DNA of 64,000 bases from CBDCOD01 sp965219665. GTDB taxonomy: Bacteria; Pseudomonadota; Gammaproteobacteria; CAKMZV01. The stretch spans positions 1 to 64,000 of the forward strand of contig CBDCOD010000022.1 of NCBI GenBank assembly GCA_965219665.1, in the 5' to 3' direction. The position numbers were made by a program, and so were the translations under genes. Below the pieces are notes generated by a model, which saw only the letters and a list, made by a program, of their open reading frames with translations, was not told where the DNA came from and did no database searches. Shown in pieces: positions 50,570 to 59,063 of the stretch (position 1 is its first letter; every line of letters begins with the position of its first letter).

Positions 50570-52405
50570 ATGAAAAGTATTGTAATAAACGCACAAAATA
50601 AGCAGGAAATACGAGTCGCTTTGCTTCACGATAATCAGTTGTTTGATATGAATATAGAAACGATTAATAAAAACAACCGCCGTGCAAATATTTATAAAGG
50701 GGTAGTCACACGTGTTGAGCCCAGTTTAGAAGCAGCCTTTATTGACTATGGTCAGCAGCGGCATGGCTTTTTACCATTTAAGGAAATTCATGCAGGTTGC
50801 TTTGGTCGTAAAAGTGGAGAACAATTTGAAGTTGCAGAACTCATAAAGCCTGGACAGGAATTTATTGTTCAGCTGGATAAGGAGGAGCGAGGCAACAAAG
50901 GCGCATCACTTACCACACACATTAGTCTGGCAGGTGCTTATCTAGTATTTATGCCAACTGAACATGGTACATCACGCAATACAAGCGGAATCTCTCGTTC
51001 TTTAGGAAGTGAAGAACGCCAAAATATGCGTGAGGTGCTTACACAGTTGCAGTTACCAGAAGGCATGCGTATTATTTTAAGAACTTCTGGTGTTGGACAG
51101 TCGATTGAAGAGTTGCAGTGGAATCTGGACATGCTGATTAAAATGTGGCGCTTAATAGAGGAGGTATGTGAGAAAAAATCTGCTCCATTCTTGGTTTACA
51201 AGGAGAGCGGTCTCATAGAACGTACTATTCGGGATTACCTGCGCAATGATGTGGACGAAGTGCTTATAGATGATGATGAAACCTATCAGGAAGCAAGTGC
51301 GCTGATTAAGAGAACTTTGCCCGATTTTAGTGATCGCCTTAAAAAATACTCAAATTCAATGCCTGTTTTTCAGCATTTTGATATTGAGAAGCAAATCGAG
51401 GACGCATTTTCTCGCATAGTAGAATTGCCATCGGGTGGTGCTATAGTGATTGATTCAACCGAGGCACTTATCGCTGTAGATGTTAACTCTGGTAAGGCAA
51501 CTCAGGGAGGAGGTATTGAGGAAACGGCATTACAAACCAACTTAGAGGCAGCAGAAGAATTAGCGCGTCAGATGAGGCTGCGTGACTTAGGTGGGCTTAT
51601 GGTAATTGATTTTATTGATATGTCTAATGCTGGTAATCGCCGCCAGGTAGAGGAGCATGTTGCTTCTATGCTCAAATATGATAGAGCGCGTGTTAAGATT
51701 GGGCGTATTTCCCGTTTTGGTTTGATGGAAATGTCAAGGCAGCGTTTAGGCTCTTCGCTCTTGGAAAGTTCTCAAAAAACATGCCCTCGCTGCGCCGGTG
51801 CTGGTTTGACTCGCAGCGTTGAATCTATATCATCGTCAGTTATTAGAGCTCTAGAAGAGGCTGCGCTTGCTAAAGGTGCTGCGCAAATCAGCCTCCAAAC
51901 TCCGACAGATATGGCTACCTATCTTATCAATGAAAAACGTGAGGATATACTGCGTATTGAGGAACGCCAATGCGTCAAAATAGTCATTATTCCTAATGAA
52001 AATATGCAAGTGCCTGAATATGACATAGAGTCATGGTTAATCGGAGACAAGCGACTCGGGAAAAATCAGTCTAGTTATAAAAACAAAAAGAAAATCAAGC
52101 AGTCTACAGAAGCCATGCTAGACAAATCAGCTCAGGCTAATCGGCGTGTAGAAGTCCCAGCTCTATCATCTGCCGACGCGGCGCTACCAGCCCCCAGGAA
52201 AAATAAAAAAGGTTTTTTCTTAAAACTATTTTCTCTATTCATGACAGAGGAAAAGGGCACTCAAAAACCGAAAAAAAATAGGCGCAATCCTCGCAACGAT
52301 AGAGGTAGTAGTAATAACTATAGAGGGCGTCGTAGAAACCGTAGTGGAAGCAATAATAATGCAAAGTCAAATAGTCGTCGCCCAGCAGAAAAGAAAGCTA
52401 TTTGA
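50570..52405 (+). CDS. rne: Ribonuclease E, short form
   Basis: A 611-residue RNase E/G. The S1 domain (ANIYKGVVTRVEPSLEAAFIDYG), the 5'-sensor and RNase H parts, the catalytic DNase I-like region with AVDVNSG and VIDFIDM aspartates, and the CPRCAGAG zinc-link are all present. The N-terminus MKSIVINAQNKQEIRVAL fits RNase E rather than RNase G. A basic, asparagine- and arginine-rich tail of only about 100 residues replaces the roughly 500-residue degradosome scaffold of E. coli RNase E. I start at ATG 50570 behind AAGGA. It cuts single-stranded AU-rich RNA; partner PNPase is at 4020. Confidence 0.93.
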   Translation: MKSIVINAQNKQEIRVALLHDNQLFDMNIETINKNNRRANIYKGVVTRVEPSLEAAFIDYGQQRHGFLPFKEIHAGCFGRKSGEQFEVAELIKPGQEFIVQLDKEERGNKGASLTTHISLAGAYLVFMPTEHGTSRNTSGISRSLGSEERQNMREVLTQLQLPEGMRIILRTSGVGQSIEELQWNLDMLIKMWRLIEEVCEKKSAPFLVYKESGLIERTIRDYLRNDVDEVLIDDDETYQEASALIKRTLPDFSDRLKKYSNSMPVFQHFDIEKQIEDAFSRIVELPSGGAIVIDSTEALIAVDVNSGKATQGGGIEETALQTNLEAAEELARQMRLRDLGGLMVIDFIDMSNAGNRRQVEEHVASMLKYDRARVKIGRISRFGLMEMSRQRLGSSLLESSQKTCPRCAGAGLTRSVESISSSVIRALEEAALAKGAAQISLQTPTDMATYLINEKREDILRIEERQCVKIVIIPNENMQVPEYDIESWLIGDKRLGKNQSSYKNKKKIKQSTEAMLDKSAQANRRVEVPALSSADAALPAPRKNKKGFFLKLFSLFMTEEKGTQKPKKNRRNPRNDRGSSNNYRGRRRNRSGSNNNAKSNSRRPAEKKAI

Positions 52406-52437
52406 GAGACAGCCTACAGCTCTCGTTGTGAAGTAAG

Positions 52438-53109
52438 GTGCGCGTTAAGGCTTTAGCATTCGATATTTACGGCACGCTCATTGATACACATGGGCTGCAT
52501 ATTCAATTGCAGCAAATGGGTGTCGAGGATGCGCATGCTGTGTTGGATTTATGGCGTTCAAAACAACTGGAATACACTTTTCGGCGTGCTGCTATGGGAG
52601 TTTATGCCTCTTTTTCTGAGTGTACTAAACAGGCATTGTCATGGGTTTGTTTGCAAAAACAAGTACTGGATGATGCTCAACAAAAAGAAATATTAGATTT
52701 GTACAAAGCCTTGCCGGCATTCCAGGACTGCTTTACTCTTGAGGAAACGTTGGCTAATCATCCTATAGAGGCAGTTGCATTTTCTAATGGTAGTTTAGCC
52801 GCAGTCAGGCATTTATTAGAGCAGGCTAATCTACTACATGTTTTTAGCCAAATAGTCAGCGTGGAGTCAGTTCAGACCTTTAAACCATCACCTATAGTTT
52901 ATAAGCACCTGGGCTCTTGTTGCCGTTGCGCACTAGCAGAAATTGCCTTAGTATCTTCAAACCCGTTTGATATTGTTGGCGCACAGCATGCGGGTATGAT
53001 AGGTATCTGGTTGCGTCGAACAGAGAAGCAGCATTTTGATGGTTGGTGCGAGCCGCATTACACCATCTCTTCGTTGCAGGATTTGTCTCTGATAGGCCTT
53101 GCGATTTGA
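52438..53109 (+). CDS. HAD-family hydrolase, haloacid dehalogenase type II-like
   Basis: A 223-residue HAD protein starting at GTG. The nucleophile Asp9 is in AFDIYGTLIDT. The cap segment has LWRSKQLEYTFRRA, typical of L-2-haloacid dehalogenases. SNGSL supplies motif II, KPSPIVYKH motif III and VSSNPFDIVGAQHAG motif IV. It may remove halide from 2-haloacids or act as a general phosphatase. It lies between rne and rpsJ, a place often occupied by tufA or str genes in other gammaproteobacteria, which are absent here. Confidence 0.75.
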   Translation: MRVKALAFDIYGTLIDTHGLHIQLQQMGVEDAHAVLDLWRSKQLEYTFRRAAMGVYASFSECTKQALSWVCLQKQVLDDAQQKEILDLYKALPAFQDCFTLEETLANHPIEAVAFSNGSLAAVRHLLEQANLLHVFSQIVSVESVQTFKPSPIVYKHLGSCCRCALAEIALVSSNPFDIVGAQHAGMIGIWLRRTEKQHFDGWCEPHYTISSLQDLSLIGLAI

Positions 53110-53160
53110 TGTTATTATAAAAAGTCGTAAAAAACATAGAGTGAGGAGTGTGCATTTAGG

Positions 53161-53166
53161 TATAAT
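53161..53166 (+). promoter_or_regulatory. Possible -10 element of the S10 operon
   Basis: TATAAT lies 73 bases upstream of rpsJ. The -35 is not convincing. Confidence 0.35.
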
Positions 53167-53238
53167 GCGCCCACTTTTGACAGGCACGGTTATTCTGCAA
53201 GTGTAAATTAAATTAAATTATCGAGTATTAAGATTAAG

Positions 53239-53550
53239 ATGGCAAACCAAAATATACGCATTCGCTTAAAAGCCTTTGATCACCGGCTTATAGACAGCTC
53301 AGCTAAAGAGATTGCCGAAGCAGTTATTCGGTCGGGAGCGCAGGTGCATGGCCCAGTTCCGCTTCCTACACGTCGGGAGCGCTTTGATGTGTTATCGTCG
53401 CCTCATAAGTATAAGGATGCGCGTGATCAGTTGGAAATTCGCACGCACCGTAGAGTAATTGATATTATTCGTCCTACAGATAAGACGGTGGATGATTTAA
53501 CCAAAATCAGTTTGGCATCTGGGGTGGAGTTTGACTTGAAGTTGCGGTAG
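53239..53550 (+). CDS. rpsJ: 30S ribosomal protein S10
   Basis: A 103-residue S10 with IRIRLKAFDHRLID, the GPVPLPTRRERFDVLSSPH stretch and the THRRVIDI segment. It is part of the 30S head and also serves as NusE in antitermination. It begins the ribosomal cluster, with a 122-base gap before rplC. Confidence 0.98.
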   Translation: MANQNIRIRLKAFDHRLIDSSAKEIAEAVIRSGAQVHGPVPLPTRRERFDVLSSPHKYKDARDQLEIRTHRRVIDIIRPTDKTVDDLTKISLASGVEFDLKLR

Positions 53551-53586
53551 CAATTTTCTCGTGAATTAGTAGTGGTGTGCTTTCAT

Positions 53587-53614
53587 TTGGCGCACAGTTG
53601 GGAATAGATATAAT
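53587..53614 (+). promoter_or_regulatory. Candidate internal promoter before rplC
   Basis: TTGGCG (53587-53592, a 4/6 match) and TATAAT (53609-53614) are separated by 16 bases. The promoter lies in the 122-base gap between rpsJ and rplC, with a hairpin just downstream. Confidence 0.45.
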
Positions 53615-53621
53615 TAAACGG

Positions 53622-53645
53622 GTGTGAATCAATCGTAATTCGCAC
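53622..53645 (+). promoter_or_regulatory. Hairpin in the rplC leader
   Basis: GTGTGAAT (53622-53629) pairs with ATTCGCAC (53638-53645), with one G-U pair and an 8-base loop. It starts 8 bases after the -10 element and ends 27 bases before the rplC start. It might be a protein-binding site for feedback control. Confidence 0.4.
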
Positions 53646-53672
53646 TAACGTAATAATAATTAAGGAAACAAG

Positions 53673-54305
53673 ATGAAGGTAGGAGTTGTTGGTCGCAAGA
53701 TTGGCATGACTCGCTGTTTTCAGGAATCGGGGCAATCCATTCCAGTAACAGTTGTTGAGATTGTGCATAATCGCATAGTGCGCCTTAAAACAGTTGAATG
53801 TGATGGCTACAATGCAATTGTGGTGGCTTCAGGTTCACAAAAACCATCACGTTTAAATCAAGCAGAGCGTGGATTTTATGCTAAAGTAGAAGCAGAGCCT
53901 GCTGCCTCATTGTGTGAATTTCGTGTTGACTCACTAGATGATTTTCAGTTGGCTCAGCCCTTGCAGGTTGACCAGTTTGAAGTTGGCGAGTTGGTTGATG
54001 TGTCTGGCATTTCTAAAGGTAAAGGATTTCAGGGAGGCGTGAAGCGTCATAACTTTAGCACACAAGACAGTACGCATGGTAACTCCTTGTCGCATCGAGC
54101 GTTGGGTTCAACAGGTCAAAATCAGTCACCTGGCAAAGTATTTAAAGGGAAAAAAATGCCTGGTCAAATGGGTAATGCACGCTGCACTACTCAAAATTTA
54201 GAAGTGATTAAGGTTGATGTTGATCGCAGTGTGTTGCTGATTAAAGGTGCCGTTCCAGGCGCTCCAGGCGGCAAATTGATTGTTTCACCTGCTGTTAAAG
54301 TCTAA
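53673..54305 (+). CDS. rplC: 50S ribosomal protein L3
   Basis: A 210-residue L3 with VVGRKIGMTRCF, FQGGVKRHNF, THGNSLSHRALGSTGQNQSPG-type glycine-rich loop, and GAVPGAPGGKLIV. It is an early assembly protein near the peptidyl-transferase centre. It is followed by rplD after 10 bases. Confidence 0.98.
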   Translation: MKVGVVGRKIGMTRCFQESGQSIPVTVVEIVHNRIVRLKTVECDGYNAIVVASGSQKPSRLNQAERGFYAKVEAEPAASLCEFRVDSLDDFQLAQPLQVDQFEVGELVDVSGISKGKGFQGGVKRHNFSTQDSTHGNSLSHRALGSTGQNQSPGKVFKGKKMPGQMGNARCTTQNLEVIKVDVDRSVLLIKGAVPGAPGGKLIVSPAVKV

Positions 54306-54315
54306 GGGGGCGAAG

Positions 54316-54936
54316 ATGAATTTGGTGACAACAAAAAGCAATGGCAGTAAAGGTTCTACGATTGAAGTCTCGCAAAAAGTATTTGGTGCTGACTACAACG
54401 AAGCATTGATTCATCAGGTTGTTGTGGCTGAAATGGCTGCACATAGATCAGGCAGTAAGGCACAAAAAAATCGCAGTGCAGTCCGAGGTGGTGGTGCAAA
54501 ACCATGGCGTCAGAAAGGAACAGGTCGTGCTCGCGCAGGAACTTCACGCAGCCCTATATGGCGCACAGGAGGTGTAACTTTTGCGGCTTCCCCTCGAAGC
54601 TATAAGCAAAAAATAAACCGTAAAATGTTTCAAGGAGCTTTGTGTTCTGCACTATCTGAGATTGTCCGCACAGAGAACCTAAAGATAGTAAAGGAGTTAT
54701 CACTAGATGCTCCAAAGACCAAGCTTGCTATTGGTTTGCTAAAAAAATTGAAAATAGACGGGTCTGTGCTTCTGATCTCTAGCAGTATAGATGAGAATTT
54801 ATATTTGGCTACACGCAATTTGCATGAAGTCTGCCTGCTGCCATCTGAATGGGTTAACCCGTGGGTTTTAATGAGTTTTGATACAGTAGTGGTTACAGAA
54901 GAGGCCTTGAAGGTTATTGAGGAGAGATTGTTGTGA
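54316..54936 (+). CDS. rplD: 50S ribosomal protein L4
   Basis: A 206-residue L4 with the RSAVRGGGAKPWRQKGTGRARAG extension lining the exit tunnel. I start at ATG 54316 behind AAGGGGG; a longer version would overlap rplC. In E. coli L4 also represses its own operon through the S10 leader; no homologous leader is apparent upstream of rpsJ here. The stop overlaps the rplW GTG (GTGA). Confidence 0.97.
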   Translation: MNLVTTKSNGSKGSTIEVSQKVFGADYNEALIHQVVVAEMAAHRSGSKAQKNRSAVRGGGAKPWRQKGTGRARAGTSRSPIWRTGGVTFAASPRSYKQKINRKMFQGALCSALSEIVRTENLKIVKELSLDAPKTKLAIGLLKKLKIDGSVLLISSSIDENLYLATRNLHEVCLLPSEWVNPWVLMSFDTVVVTEEALKVIEERLL

Positions 54937-55235
54937 AGCAAGAGCGTTTATTAGACATATTGCTAGGTCCCGTTGTCTCTGAGAAGGCGGTTGGGTTGGC
55001 TGAAGGTAGCAATGTGTATGTTTTCAAAGTGGTGACCAGTGCTACTAAATTAGAAATAAAACAGGCGGTACAGTCATTGTTTGGCGTTTCAGTAGAAAGC
55101 GTACGTACAGTACTCTCTAAAGGTAAGGTAAAGCGCTTCCGAGGTCGTTTGGGTCAGCGCCCAGCTTCAAAAAAGGCTTATGTGCGTTTGGCAGAAGGTC
55201 AAGTTATTGAGTATGGTGAAGCCCAGGTTGGTTAA
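54933..55235 (+). CDS. rplW: 50S ribosomal protein L23
   Basis: A 100-residue L23 starting at GTG. It has LLGPVVSEKAV near the N-terminus and the TKLEIKQAVQSLFGVSVESVRTVL segment. It sits at the tunnel exit and docks trigger factor and SRP. The start is translationally coupled to rplD. Confidence 0.97.
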   Translation: MKQERLLDILLGPVVSEKAVGLAEGSNVYVFKVVTSATKLEIKQAVQSLFGVSVESVRTVLSKGKVKRFRGRLGQRPASKKAYVRLAEGQVIEYGEAQVG

Positions 55236-55247
55236 GGAATTATAGTC

Positions 55248-56078
55248 ATGGCAAAATTAGTTACATTAAAACCTACTTCACCTGGTCGGCGCTTTACAGT
55301 TAAGGTTGTTGATTCAGAGTTGCATAAAGGTGCTCCGTACCGGCCGCTAACTGAGGAAAAAAAGCGATCTGGTGGTCGCAATAATCAAGGACGAATTACT
55401 AAACGTCACACAGGTGGTGGACATAAACAGCGTTATCGCATTATTGATTTCAAGCGCAATAAGGATTCTATCCCCGCACTAGTTGAGCGTTTAGAGTATG
55501 ATCCTAATCGTAGTGCGCGGATTGCTTTATTGAAGTACAGTGATGGCGAGCGTCGCTACATTATTGCTCCCAAAGGCTTGCACGCTGGTGATATGGTGCA
55601 GTCTGGTATAGACGCTCCAGTTAAAGTAGGTTGCTGTTTGCCGATGTCTGATATTCCGTTAGGTACTGTCATACATTGTATTGAAATGAAGCCAGGTAAA
55701 GGTGCACAGATGGCTCGTAGTGCTGGCGCTGCTGTCCAGTTGGTTGCTCGTGAAAACCAATACGTCACGTTGCGTTTGCGTTCTGGGGAAATGAGAAAAA
55801 TCCCTGTACAATGTCGCGCAACCATTGGTGAAGTTGGTAATAGTGAGCACGCATTGCGTAAATTAGGAAAAGCTGGCGCTAAGCGTTGGCGTGGCGTTCG
55901 ACCAACAGTTCGTGGTGTTGCCATGAACCCGGTGGATCATCCACATGGTGGTGGTGAAGGGCGTACTTCCGGAGGTCGTCATCCTGTGTCTCCTTGGGGT
56001 GTTCCTACCAAAGGCTACAAAACTCGTAAAAACAAGCGCACTGATCAGTACATTGTGCGTCATCGTAAATCTAAATAA
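55248..56078 (+). CDS. rplB: 50S ribosomal protein L2
   Basis: A 276-residue L2 with KPTSPGRRFTVKV, GRITKRHTGGGHKQRYRIIDFKR, and the C-terminal MNPVDHPHGGGEGRTSGGRHPVSPWG containing the conserved histidine. It is needed for subunit joining and peptidyl transfer. Confidence 0.98.
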   Translation: MAKLVTLKPTSPGRRFTVKVVDSELHKGAPYRPLTEEKKRSGGRNNQGRITKRHTGGGHKQRYRIIDFKRNKDSIPALVERLEYDPNRSARIALLKYSDGERRYIIAPKGLHAGDMVQSGIDAPVKVGCCLPMSDIPLGTVIHCIEMKPGKGAQMARSAGAAVQLVARENQYVTLRLRSGEMRKIPVQCRATIGEVGNSEHALRKLGKAGAKRWRGVRPTVRGVAMNPVDHPHGGGEGRTSGGRHPVSPWGVPTKGYKTRKNKRTDQYIVRHRKSK

Positions 56079-56104
56079 TTAAGAAAAGATAAGGTCAAAT
56101 AATT

Positions 56105-56377
56105 ATGCCACGTTCATTGAAAAAAGGTCCTTTTGTTGATTATCATTTGATGAAAAAAATTGAGGACGCAAAGGCTAACAATTCGCCTCGCCCTATTAAA
56201 ACATGGTCGCGTCGTTCTATGATTTTACCTAATATGGTCGATTTGACCATTGCTGTTCATAATGGTCGTGAGCACGTGCCTGTGTTTATCAATAAAGATA
56301 TGGTTGGTCATAAGTTAGGTGAATTCGTTTTGACCCGAACCTATAAAGGGCATGCTGCAGATAAGAGAGGGAAGTAA
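56105..56377 (+). CDS. rpsS: 30S ribosomal protein S19
   Basis: A 90-residue S19 starting MPRSLKKGPFVDYHLMKKI, with TWSRRSMILPNMVDLTIAVHNG and the HKLGEFVLTRTYKGH stretch. It binds 16S rRNA in the 30S head with S13. It is 2 bases upstream of rplV. Confidence 0.98.
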   Translation: MPRSLKKGPFVDYHLMKKIEDAKANNSPRPIKTWSRRSMILPNMVDLTIAVHNGREHVPVFINKDMVGHKLGEFVLTRTYKGHAADKRGK

Positions 56378-56379
56378 TT

Positions 56380-56712
56380 ATGCAAGCAATAGCTAAACAT
56401 CGTTATGCGCGTATCTCTGCTCAAAAGGCGCGATTGGTTGCTGATCAGATTCGTGGTCAAAAAGTAGAGCATGCATTGAATACATTGAATTTTAGCACCA
56501 AAAAAAGCGCAGGCTTGCTTAAAAAAGTTCTTGAGTCAGCTATTGCAAATGCAGAAAACAACGAAGGTGCAGATATAGATACTCTTATTGTTGAGCGCGT
56601 GTTCATCGATGAGGGTCCCACCATGAAGCGTTTGAGAGCACGTGCTAAAGGGCGTGCCAATCGCATTTTTAAGCGTACAAGTCATATTACTGTACAAGTA
56701 AGCGAAAGCTAA
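56380..56712 (+). CDS. rplV: 50S ribosomal protein L22
   Basis: A 110-residue L22 with HRYARISAQKARLVADQIRG, SAIANAENNEGADID, and the tunnel-lining hairpin GPTMKRLRARAKGRANRIFKR. A macrolide-interaction region lies in that hairpin. Confidence 0.98.
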   Translation: MQAIAKHRYARISAQKARLVADQIRGQKVEHALNTLNFSTKKSAGLLKKVLESAIANAENNEGADIDTLIVERVFIDEGPTMKRLRARAKGRANRIFKRTSHITVQVSES

Positions 56713-56728
56713 GAAGGAATAAAGAATT

Positions 56729-57409
56729 ATGGGACAAAAAGTTCATCCAATTGGCATGCGTCTTGGGATTACTCAAGACTGGAATGCAGTATGGTATGCT
56801 GAGCGTCAATCATTTGCAGATAACTTAAGACAAGATATGATTATCCGCAAACTGGTTAACGATAGATTTGGCAAGGTGTCGCTATCTGGCGTTAAGATCG
56901 AACGTAGCCAGGACAAATTCACACTAACTGTGCTTACAGCACGGCCAGGTGCAATTATTGGGCCTAAAGGTCAGGATATTGAGCGTTTGCGCCTTGATAT
57001 TTCCAAAATAATTGATAGTCCAGCCTTTGTTAATGTTGAAGAAAACCGTAAGCCTGATTTAGAAGCCAGTTTGGTTGCTGAGTCAGTTGCAAGCCAGTTA
57101 GAGCGTCGAGTTATGTTCCGTCGCGCAATGAAGCGTGCTGTAGGTAATGCAATGCGTCAAGGTGCTGAAGGCATCAAGATTGCTGTGGGTGGTCGTTTGA
57201 ATGGTGCTGATATTGCACGTACTGAGTGGTATAGAGAAGGCCGTGTACCCTTACATACATTGCGTGCTGATATCTCCTATGGCTTTCATGAAGCGAACAC
57301 CACTTATGGGAAAATTGGTGTTAAAGTTTGGGTTTTTCGTGGGGAAATTTTGCAAAAAAATCGTAGAAAAGCAAATGCACCAGGAAATCAAGAGCGTAAA
57401 AAAGTATAA
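56729..57409 (+). CDS. rpsC: 30S ribosomal protein S3
   Basis: A 226-residue S3 starting MGQKVHPIGMRLG, with the KH domain ARPGAIIGPKGQDIERLR and C-terminal domain including GRLNGADIARTEWYREGRVPLHTLRA. It is at the mRNA entry channel. Confidence 0.98.
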   Translation: MGQKVHPIGMRLGITQDWNAVWYAERQSFADNLRQDMIIRKLVNDRFGKVSLSGVKIERSQDKFTLTVLTARPGAIIGPKGQDIERLRLDISKIIDSPAFVNVEENRKPDLEASLVAESVASQLERRVMFRRAMKRAVGNAMRQGAEGIKIAVGGRLNGADIARTEWYREGRVPLHTLRADISYGFHEANTTYGKIGVKVWVFRGEILQKNRRKANAPGNQERKKV

Positions 57410-57452
57410 ATTAGGCTAATAGGTAAAAGGATAGCAGTATAGGAATATTATT

Positions 57453-57866
57453 ATGTTAATGCCCAAAAGAACAAAGTACAGAAAGCAACAAAAAGGGCGT
57501 AATCGCGGTCTTGCTGCTGTAGGTAATTCCATTAGTTTTGGTGAATACGGCTTGAAGTCTTTAGGTCGCGCCCGGATCACTTCGAGACAAATAGAGTCAG
57601 CGCGTCGCGCAATGACACGTCATATCCGCCGTGGTGGTAAGGTATGGATTCGTATATTTCCAGATAAGCCTATTACTGAGAAACCTTTAGAGGTGCGTAT
57701 GGGTAAAGGAAAGGGATCTGTTGAATATTGGGTTGCTGAAGTTCAACCAGGTACAGTCCTGTACGAGGTGCAGGGAGTCTCTGAGAAGCTTGCACGCCAA
57801 GCTCTTGAACTGGCATCGGCTAAACTGCCAGTTGGAACAACTTTTGTTAAACGGACGGTAATGTAA
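57453..57866 (+). CDS. rplP: 50S ribosomal protein L16
   Basis: A 137-residue L16 starting MLMPKRTKYRKQQKGRN, with RRAMTRHIRRGGKVWIRIFPDKP and GKGKGSVEYWVAEV. The start follows the MLQPKR pattern of the family. Its stop and the rpmC start overlap by one base. Confidence 0.98.
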   Translation: MLMPKRTKYRKQQKGRNRGLAAVGNSISFGEYGLKSLGRARITSRQIESARRAMTRHIRRGGKVWIRIFPDKPITEKPLEVRMGKGKGSVEYWVAEVQPGTVLYEVQGVSEKLARQALELASAKLPVGTTFVKRTVM

Positions 57867-58066
57867 TGGTTAAAGCAAGTGACTTATTAGAAAAATCGGC
57901 TAAAGCCTTAAATGATTTGGTATTGGAATTGAAGCGCGAGCGTTTTAACTTGCGTATGCAAATATCATCAGGTCAAGGCAACAATACAGCACGCTTGAAT
58001 ACAGTCCGTAAAGATATTGCGCGCGTGAAGACACGATTGCAGCAAGTGAACCAAGAGGTTAAATAA
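57866..58066 (+). CDS. rpmC: 50S ribosomal protein L29
   Basis: A 66-residue helical L29 with ELKRERFNLRMQISSGQ and the VRKDIARVKTRL stretch. It sits near the tunnel exit with L23. Translationally coupled to rplP and 2 bases before rpsQ. Confidence 0.96.
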   Translation: MVKASDLLEKSAKALNDLVLELKRERFNLRMQISSGQGNNTARLNTVRKDIARVKTRLQQVNQEVK

Positions 58067-58068
58067 AT

Positions 58069-58335
58069 ATGGGTGATATAAAAGGACGCATTTTGGTTGG
58101 TCACGTAGTGAGCAGCAACATGGACAGGAGTATCGTTATTCAGGTAGAGCGGCGTGTAAAGCATCCGTTATATAAGAAGTATATTACACGTCACACCAAA
58201 GTCATGGCGCACGATGCAGAGAATGCTTGCCAGATTGGTGATGTAGTAAGTGTCCGAGAGTGCCGTCCCTTATCTAAGAGGAAGCGTTGGACATTGCTTA
58301 GTATCCATAGTAAAAAAGCAACAGGAGAAGTGTAA
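58069..58335 (+). CDS. rpsQ: 30S ribosomal protein S17
   Basis: An 88-residue OB-fold S17 with GRILVGHVVSSNMDRSIVIQVERRVKHPLYKKY and VVSVRECRPLSKRKRW. It ends the S10 operon part of the cluster in the E. coli order. Confidence 0.97.
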   Translation: MGDIKGRILVGHVVSSNMDRSIVIQVERRVKHPLYKKYITRHTKVMAHDAENACQIGDVVSVRECRPLSKRKRWTLLSIHSKKATGEV

Positions 58336-58339
58336 AACT

Positions 58340-58708
58340 ATGATTCAGATGCAAACTCAGTTGACTGCTGCCGATAACTCAGGTGCTCGGAGAATGCAGT
58401 GCATTAAGGTGTTGGGTGGCTCCAAACGCCGTTATGCAAACATTGGAGATGTTATTAAAGTATCTATAAAAGAAGTGGAACCTCGTGGTCGAGTTAAGAA
58501 AGGTACAGTTTACCATGCAGTTGTTGTACGTACTGCCAAAGGTGTTCGTCGCCCTGATGGTTCTCTGGTTCGCTTTGACTCCAATGCGGCCGTTTTGTTG
58601 AATCAGCGGTTAGAGCCAATCGGTACGCGTATTTTTGGTCCAGTGACGCGTGAGCTTAGAACTGCAAAATTTATGAAAATTGTGTCTTTGGCACCGGAAG
58701 TGATTTAA
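58340..58708 (+). CDS. rplN: 50S ribosomal protein L14
   Basis: A 122-residue L14 starting MIQMQTQLTAADNSGARRMQCIKVLGGS, the usual length. I begin at ATG 58340, four bases after rpsQ and behind AGGAG within the rpsQ end. The adjacent gap is too small for the separate spc promoter known in E. coli, so the S10 and spc sections are probably one unit. Confidence 0.97.
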   Translation: MIQMQTQLTAADNSGARRMQCIKVLGGSKRRYANIGDVIKVSIKEVEPRGRVKKGTVYHAVVVRTAKGVRRPDGSLVRFDSNAAVLLNQRLEPIGTRIFGPVTRELRTAKFMKIVSLAPEVI

Positions 58709-58721
58709 AGGATTAGAGATC

Positions 58722-59042
58722 ATGCAGCGATTGAAGCAAGGTGATGAGGTTATTGTTGTTGCCGGAAAGGATAAAGGAAAGCGGGGCGTTATAGCAGGCT
58801 TTAGTGAGCATAAAGGCTCTAAAAAAGTGTTTGTTGATGGAGTGAACTTGGTTAAAAAACACGTGCGCCCTAATCCACAAAGTGGTGAGACAGGTGGTAT
58901 TATTGAGAAAGAGGCCGCTTTAGATTTGTCTAATGTCATGCTATTCAACCCTGAAACGGAAAAAGGTGATAGAGTTGGGTTTCGTTTTGAAGGCGATGCA
59001 AAAGTTCGGTACTTTAAATCCAATAGTAAAACTATAGATTAG
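58722..59042 (+). CDS. rplX: 50S ribosomal protein L24
   Basis: A 106-residue L24 with the KOW motif GDEVIVVAGKDKGKRGVI and the VNLVKKHVRPNPQ stretch. It initiates 50S assembly. Confidence 0.97.
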   Translation: MQRLKQGDEVIVVAGKDKGKRGVIAGFSEHKGSKKVFVDGVNLVKKHVRPNPQSGETGGIIEKEAALDLSNVMLFNPETEKGDRVGFRFEGDAKVRYFKSNSKTID

Positions 59043-59063
59043 TAAATGTTAAGAGTTTAAGAG

